From the NCBI GenBank assembly GCA_958295985.1, contig OY282432.1, positions 806,001 through 870,000 on the forward strand: DNA of 64,000 nt. The letters are read 5' to 3'. Every line of letters begins with the position of its first letter. The stretch's first letter is position 1. Made by a program: the position numbers and the translations under genes. This stretch comes from an uncultured Candidatus Binatia bacterium. GTDB taxonomy: Bacteria; Desulfobacterota; Binatia; UBA9968; JAJDTQ01. The notes under the pieces were generated by a model that was not told the origin of the DNA, did not search any database, and saw only the letters and a list, made by a program, of their open reading frames with translations. Shown here one piece after another: positions 59,681-64,000 of this stretch.

Positions 59681-59909
59681 AAGATAACCTCTTGTCGAGC
59701 TTGCAGCAAGCTCTGTTGGTCGAGCGTTTCGCCGTCCAACGGGAGCTCGGCTCGACCTTCCTGGATCACGTTGTCGGCAATGCTCGATAGGTCAGGGAAT
59801 CGGCCGCGGGTCATCGGGTTCCTGCATATCGGCTGGCTTCATGTTGTGGACTCTCGGAAGGGTGTGGAGGTCCTCCTGACCTTCGGGCTCTCGATGCTTT
59901 GGTGGTCGC

Positions 59910-60923
59910 TCAGCCCTCCAGCCCCAGCCCGTAGAAACGGTTGCAGTTGTCGAAGAAGACTTTTCGCTTCTGGGCGTCGGTGATGTCGGTGCGTTCGCGG
60001 ACTTCCCTGGTGGCGTTGGGCCAGATGGTGTCCCAGTGGGGGTAGTCCGCGGCGAACAGCCACAAGTCGTCGCCGAAGCGGTCCATGCAGTAGGGCAGCA
60101 TGGCGTCGTCGGGGTCGAAGCTCACGTACACCCGCCCGCTGGTGACGTACTCACTGGGCTTTGCCTTGAGCAGCGGCGCTTCCTCGCTGCGCCGCTCGTA
60201 GTGCTCGTCGATGCGGTCGAGCCAGTAGGGGAGCCAGCCGCACCCGGCCTCGAAGAAGCCGACCTTCAGGTTCTGGAAGCGTTCCATCAGTCCGGAGGTG
60301 ACGACGCCGAGAAACGCCTGCATGATCTCGAAGGAGAAGCTCACGGTGTGGGCCTGCAGAAAGGTCTCCCAGCGGTCCTGGCCCTCGGCGCCCCAGGAGT
60401 TGCCGTGGAAGCAGACCGGGATACCCAGGCGCTCGGCCTCGGCGTAGATGGGCCAGAACTCTTCGGCGCCCAGGTTCTTCTTGTGGCCGTGGGTGTGGAT
60501 CATCACGCCCGGGTGGCGCCACTTGGTGACCGCGCGGTTGAGTTCCTCCACGGCCGCGGGAACGTCCTTCAAGGACACGGTGGCGATGCCCTTCATGCGG
60601 GGGTTCTGCTGCTGTATCTCGCCGATGTAATCGTTCCAGGCCCGCGCCAGCGCCTTCTGGAGATCGGTCTGGGGCACCAGGCTCAGGTTCAACCCCATGG
60701 TCGGGTAGGTGACGGTGAGGTTGATGCCCTCCACGTCCATGTCTTCGGTGTACCCGTCCGCGCCGATGGTCTGCTTCCCCATGCGTCCGAGAAAGCGATC
60801 CCAGGTGTCGCTGGGAAAGAGTCCCTGGCGGATGCGGCGGAACTCCTCGGGTATGCGTGAGCGGTAGTCATCCACGGTTTCGCGGATGTGCGAGTCGGAA
60901 TCCAGAACGGGATAGGCTGCCAT
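59910..60923 (-). CDS. amidohydrolase family protein
   Basis: A 337-residue amidohydrolase 2-type TIM-barrel protein. Landmarks: VLDSDSHIRETVDDYRSRIP near the start (DxH metal site), PVCFHGNSWG, VGFFEAGCGWLPYWLDR, and LFAADYPHWDTIWP with the conserved Asp, ending RFYGLGLEG. GTGGAGG is upstream of the ATG at 60923. The ADYPHWD and GCGWLPYWLDR motifs put it close to the group of the 37936 and 46709 proteins. Metal-dependent hydrolase or decarboxylase, substrate unknown. Confidence 0.88.
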   Translation of the reverse strand: MAAYPVLDSDSHIRETVDDYRSRIPEEFRRIRQGLFPSDTWDRFLGRMGKQTIGADGYTEDMDVEGINLTVTYPTMGLNLSLVPQTDLQKALARAWNDYIGEIQQQNPRMKGIATVSLKDVPAAVEELNRAVTKWRHPGVMIHTHGHKKNLGAEEFWPIYAEAERLGIPVCFHGNSWGAEGQDRWETFLQAHTVSFSFEIMQAFLGVVTSGLMERFQNLKVGFFEAGCGWLPYWLDRIDEHYERRSEEAPLLKAKPSEYVTSGRVYVSFDPDDAMLPYCMDRFGDDLWLFAADYPHWDTIWPNATREVRERTDITDAQKRKVFFDNCNRFYGLGLEG

Positions 60924-61002
60924 GGCGTTACCTCCACGAAGGGCGTTGGTAGCCCAGTGAATACGGCAAGACGTCGCCGCGTGTCAATCGGGACAGGGAC
61001 GG

Positions 61003-61350
61003 TCACCCTGCCCCGCCGAAGGCCCGGTCGGTCTTGGCGGCCATGATGAAGTCGTTGCGGTGGAGGTTGCGGATCTTGTGGGTCCACCAGGTGACGCGGA
61101 CCCGGCCCCATTCGGTCACGATCCTCGGGTGGTGGCCCTCCGCCTCGGCGATGTCGCCCACGGCCGCGGTGAACGCCAGCGCCTGCGTGAAGTTCTCGAA
61201 CTTGAAGAGCCGGTCCAGCTTGGGAACGCCGTCCTCTTCGATCATGGCCCACTCCGGCGTTTGCGGCTTGAGCTCATGTACTTCTTCTTCGGTGACCACC
61301 GGGGCATCCGCCCGGCACGCCACGCACTTCTCTTCGGTCAACCGGCTCAT
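61003..61350 (-). CDS. phhB: 4a-hydroxytetrahydrobiopterin dehydratase (PCD/DCoH)
   Basis: A 115-residue pterin-4a-carbinolamine dehydratase, which recycles the cofactor of aromatic amino acid hydroxylases and, in bacteria, may have other pterin or molybdopterin-related roles. The catalytic signature is [24 protein letters not shown] (His, His, Pro; W-V-T-H). The N-terminal [10 protein letters not shown], a CxxC, occurs in many bacterial PCDs. GGAGG lies 6 nt before the ATG at 61350. No phenylalanine hydroxylase gene is nearby. Confidence 0.93.
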   Translation of the reverse strand: MSRLTEEKCVACRADAPVVTEEEVHELKPQTPEWAMIEEDGVPKLDRLFKFENFTQALAFTAAVGDIAEAEGHHPRIVTEWGRVRVTWWTHKIRNLHRNDFIMAAKTDRAFGGAG

Positions 61351-61596
61351 GGTATTCCTCCGGGATCCGTGGTGTCGGCACGCAGACAAGAGTGTCGCCG
61401 ATTGATGCGAGAAGGGCAACGGCCCCCGAAACGCAGCGGGGCCTCATCGCCATTTTCGTGCCAGTCGCGTATTTGACGGATTCGGGGTAGCGTTGCCCGT
61501 TTTCGCGACAATGGTTTTCGTGACAATGAATTATCCGGTAAGCAAACGGGAATCGGAGCGGTGACCCAGGACGCCGGCTCCGGGACGGGAGGTGTC

Positions 61597-62571
61597 ATGT
61601 CGGGAGATCGCTTTCGCGTGGTGGTGCTGGACGACTACGAGGGGTTCTGCACGACGGTGCCGGCTTACGAGGAAGCGGCCGGGTTGGCCGACGTCGAGGT
61701 GGTGGAGCGGAAACTCACCACCGATGAGGAATGGTCCGCGGCGGTGGGTGACGCCCATGCGGTGGTGCTCATGCGGGAGCGTTCGCCGTTCCGGGAACGG
61801 GAGTTCGCTCTGGCGCCGTCGCTGCGCTTCATCTCCCAGATCGGCCGCGGAATACCGCACCTGGACCTGGCCGCGGCCACGCGGCGCGGCATCGTGGTGT
61901 CGTGTACTCCCAACGACTCCGGCGCGTCCACCGCGGAGCTGACCTTCGCGTTGATGCTGGCCCTGGCAAGACAGGTCCCTTCGGTGAGCAAGGGCATGCG
62001 GGAGGGCGCCTGGCCGCCGGCGGTGGGCATGCTGCTGGAGGGTAGGACCCTGGGCGTCATCGGCCTGGGACGCATCGGCGCCAAGGTAGCCCGCATTGGA
62101 CGGGCCTTCGACCTGGACATTCTGGCCACCGGCAAGACCCTCACCGACGAGCGGGCCGCGGAAGCGGGAGCGCGGCGGGTGTCCCTGGAGACGCTGCTCG
62201 AAGAGTCGGACGTCGTCTCGGTGAACTGCCGGCTGAACGCCGAGACCACCGGGCTCATCAGCGCTCCCGAGCTCCGACGCATGAAGCCCGGCGCGCTGCT
62301 CATCAACACCGCGCGCGGACCGATCATCTCCGAGGCAGCGCTCATCGAGTCCCTCCAGCGGGGGCATCCGGGCGGGGTCGGTCTCGACGTCTATGATGAA
62401 GAGCCGTTGCCGCCGGAGCATCCCCTGCGCGGCCTCGACAACGTCGTGCTGGCTTCCCACCGGGGCTATGCGGTGGACCGGATCCTCCACCAGCGCTACC
62501 AGAGCGCCTTCGCCAACGTCATCGGGTTCATCCGGGGGGCGCCGGTGAACGTCATCAATCCGGAAGCATAG
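61597..62571 (+). CDS. D-2-hydroxyacid dehydrogenase family protein
   Basis: A 324-residue NAD-dependent dehydrogenase of D-isomer 2-hydroxy acids. The Rossmann motif GVIGLGRIGAKVARIG is near residues 149-164. Catalytic Arg lies in INTARGPIISE, Glu in GLDVYDEEPLP, and His in VLASHRGYA. The order matches D-3-phosphoglycerate and formate dehydrogenase relatives. GGGAGG lies upstream of the ATG at 61597. It converges on the ThDP decarboxylase pair; the two may act on the same 2-keto acid, but that is only suggested. Confidence 0.9.
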   Translation: MSGDRFRVVVLDDYEGFCTTVPAYEEAAGLADVEVVERKLTTDEEWSAAVGDAHAVVLMRERSPFREREFALAPSLRFISQIGRGIPHLDLAAATRRGIVVSCTPNDSGASTAELTFALMLALARQVPSVSKGMREGAWPPAVGMLLEGRTLGVIGLGRIGAKVARIGRAFDLDILATGKTLTDERAAEAGARRVSLETLLEESDVVSVNCRLNAETTGLISAPELRRMKPGALLINTARGPIISEAALIESLQRGHPGGVGLDVYDEEPLPPEHPLRGLDNVVLASHRGYAVDRILHQRYQSAFANVIGFIRGAPVNVINPEA

Positions 62572-62573
62572 AG

Positions 62574-62678
62574 CGTCATCCTGGACTTGATCCGGGACCC
62601 AGGGGGGGCGGCGGGGCAGGATGCCGGTTTCGGCCACCCTACTCCCCGCCCGGATCCCGGGTCGAGCCCGGGATGACG
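62574..62678. repeat. inverted pair of CCCGGG-type palindromic repeats
   Basis: CGTCATCCTGGACTTGATCC... (62574-62602) and, inverted, CGGATCCCGGGTCGAGCCCG... (62651-62678) belong to the same family as 32346-32376. They can pair into a long stem between the convergent dehydrogenase and decarboxylase genes and may terminate transcription from both sides. Confidence 0.65.
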
Positions 62679-62703
62679 GGGAGCGAGGCAACACCGGGGC
62701 CGC

Positions 62704-63270
62704 TTACGACTCCGCCAGCGCCTTGCGGAAACGATCCCGGTAGTCGGGGCTGTACAGGCGGGGAAAGTTTTCCGGGTAGTCCTCTCCCGGCTCCACCTTG
62801 AGGTCCACCATGATGGGGCCGTCCTCCTTGAGAATCATGTCGAGGTTCCGGTCCCAGTCATCCAGACTGTCGAAGGTGTAGGTATTGGCATAGCCGGCTT
62901 CGCGGGCGAGGCCGGTGAAGGTGAAGTCGCGGTGGCGCGGGATGGGGACGGCGCCGTTGGTCTCGTAGGTGCCGTTCTCGCATACGCAGTGTACGAAGTT
63001 CCTGGGCGAGGCGTTGGCGATGGTGACGATGCTGCCCAGGTTCATGAGCAGGCTGCCGTCGCCGTCCAGCACCACCACCCGTTTGTCGGGCCGGCCCAGG
63101 GCCAGGCCGAGGGCGTGGGACGAGCCCTGTCCCATGGCGCCGGTAAAGGTGTAGTTGAGGTCACTGGGCGCGATGTGAATCCATTCCTGGGCCGCCTTGT
63201 ACACGGCCACCACGATCTCGTCGGTGCGGTGGCGCGCCAGGACCTTGAGGCATTGGTCTCGTTTCATCAT
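62704..63270 (-). CDS. ThDP-dependent decarboxylase, beta subunit (sulfopyruvate/phosphonopyruvate type)
   Basis: A 188-residue C-terminal-type subunit with the thiamine diphosphate motif GDGSLLMNLGSIVTIANASP followed by ENGTYET (GDG-N25-N/GT pattern) at about residues 77-110. It resembles ComE and phosphonopyruvate decarboxylase C-halves. The ATG at 63270 overlaps the alpha-subunit stop (TGATG), giving stoichiometric coupling. Together they decarboxylate a 3-substituted pyruvate (sulfo-, phosphono- or another 2-keto acid); the substrate cannot be decided. No comA-D or phosphonate genes are in view. Confidence 0.85.
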   Translation of the reverse strand: MMKRDQCLKVLARHRTDEIVVAVYKAAQEWIHIAPSDLNYTFTGAMGQGSSHALGLALGRPDKRVVVLDGDGSLLMNLGSIVTIANASPRNFVHCVCENGTYETNGAVPIPRHRDFTFTGLAREAGYANTYTFDSLDDWDRNLDMILKEDGPIMVDLKVEPGEDYPENFPRLYSPDYRDRFRKALAES

Positions 63271-63791
63271 CAGACAGGCTCCCGTCCGATCAACATGGCC
63301 ACCGGTCTCAACTCCGCATAGGCCGCTTCCACCGTGGGTACCACCTTGTCCTCCGTGCCGGGCGCTTCGATGAGATGGTGTTCCACCTGCATGGCGTCCA
63401 GTATCGGCTCGACGATGCGCAGCCCGTAGCGTTTGGACTGCGTGGGCGGGACTCCAGGCTCCTTTTGGAGCATCCCCACCATCATGCACACCGGGTTCTT
63501 CCCCTGCATGGCCACGCCGCGGACCGCGTTGATGGAGTCCAGCAGGCCCGTGTACTGCATGAGGAGCAGCGCCCGGTGCCCGGCGGCATAGAGCCCGCTG
63601 CAGATGGACACCCCTTCGTCCTCCTTGCACACCTGCACCACCTGGAACTCGGGATCGTCGATCATCGTCTTTAGCAGGTGCTCGCTGGTGGTGCGGTCCG
63701 GCAACGCCACGATGAACCGGATGCCGGCGCGTTTGATCTCCCGGATGAGGTTCCGGGCCTTGAGCCTGTCGGCGTCTTCGTCTCCGGCCAC
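63270..63791 (-). CDS. ThDP-dependent decarboxylase, alpha subunit (sulfopyruvate decarboxylase alpha-like)
   Basis: A 173-residue N-terminal (PYR-domain) subunit. FIVALPDRTTSEHLLKTM, CKEDEGVSICSGLYAAGHRA with the catalytic Glu (EDEGV), and QYTGLLDSINAVRGVA match sulfopyruvate decarboxylase alpha. GTG at 63791 is the likely start, with AAGGAG 6 nt upstream; a longer frame to 63896 exists without support. It is the first gene of the pair and ends at the beta start. From 63792 to the window end no other gene is recognised. Confidence 0.82.
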   Translation of the reverse strand: MAGDEDADRLKARNLIREIKRAGIRFIVALPDRTTSEHLLKTMIDDPEFQVVQVCKEDEGVSICSGLYAAGHRALLLMQYTGLLDSINAVRGVAMQGKNPVCMMVGMLQKEPGVPPTQSKRYGLRIVEPILDAMQVEHHLIEAPGTEDKVVPTVEAAYAELRPVAMLIGREPV

Positions 63792-64000
63792 GCTTCGCTC
63801 CTTCCGTCGTTTACAGGGCCCTGCAACGGCCCCCGTTCCCTGCCTCTCGCCATCGGTCCCGAGCGTAGCGACGCGGAGTCGAAGGACGGACGCCAATGCC
63901 GACCTCTATACTATGGGGCGTCCTTCGGGGAAAGACTTGACTTGAACGTGCGGAAACTCCGCCGGCGCATCCGGTCCCAGCTCGCACCGGCGCAAGGCGC

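Overview
The window is high-GC bacterial DNA from an organism I cannot place to species. Its content suggests an uncultured Gram-negative lineage of the kind found in marine, soil or sponge metagenomes (Tectomicrobia/Entotheonella-like, Desulfobacterota/Binatota-like or proteobacterial). The grounds are the repeated TIM-barrel amidohydrolases, TRAP and tripartite tricarboxylate (TTT) importers, hydantoinase genes, an orphan molybdenum hydroxylase subunit, and a selenocysteine-type UGA codon. This placement is inference only. I saw no rRNA, tRNA, CRISPR array or replication origin.

Layout. 0-11 kb: alpha/beta hydrolase, GYD-domain protein, Uup-type ABC-F ATPase, lone CoxL/XdhA-like subunit, AcuI-like reductase, and overlapping hyuA-hyuB. 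10.8-15.8 kb: a DUF2335 membrane protein with a small partner, an amidohydrolase, an SRAP protein, and a two-gene AAA/ABC-type ATPase plus PIN-like nuclease cassette that looks like a defence or toxin module. 15.8-23.4 kb: RidA, an MFS exporter, an alpha/beta hydrolase, an amidase followed in frame by a decapitated SRPBCC gene, and a TAXI-type TRAP transporter. 23.9-28.6 kb: a tightly coupled three-gene operon encoding a DNA methyltransferase, a double-GHKL protein (MORC/Hsp90-like N-terminus fused to a histidine-kinase C-terminus) and a receiver-domain protein. I regard it as the best candidate for an undescribed system. 28.8-40.1 kb: amidohydrolases, oxidoreductases (one frameshifted, one SDR lacking its catalytic residues), a multicopper oxidase of apparently different base composition, an AEC transporter and a cupin.

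40.1-45.7 kb is a scrap-yard island. It holds an SNF2 helicase remnant, an ISKra4 scrap, a lower-GC phosphatase-superfamily gene, broken IS4, IS1595 and IS1182 transposases and a C-terminal fragment of another gene. An exact 20-bp direct repeat lies at its two edges. 45.8-64 kb returns to metabolic genes: YghU, amidohydrolases, an enoyl-CoA hydratase-like protein, a GrdE/GrdB-like reductase pair, a TTT importer, an RNase D-like exonuclease, a VapBC-type toxin-antitoxin pair, a pterin dehydratase, a D-2-hydroxyacid dehydrogenase and a two-subunit ThDP decarboxylase. The GrdB-like gene reads through an in-frame UGA that is followed directly by a hairpin suited to a bacterial SECIS element.

Functional picture (inference): scavenging of small carboxylates, amides and cyclic amides through periplasmic-binding-protein importers and many hydrolases, with defence or stress cassettes and IS debris between the metabolic operons.
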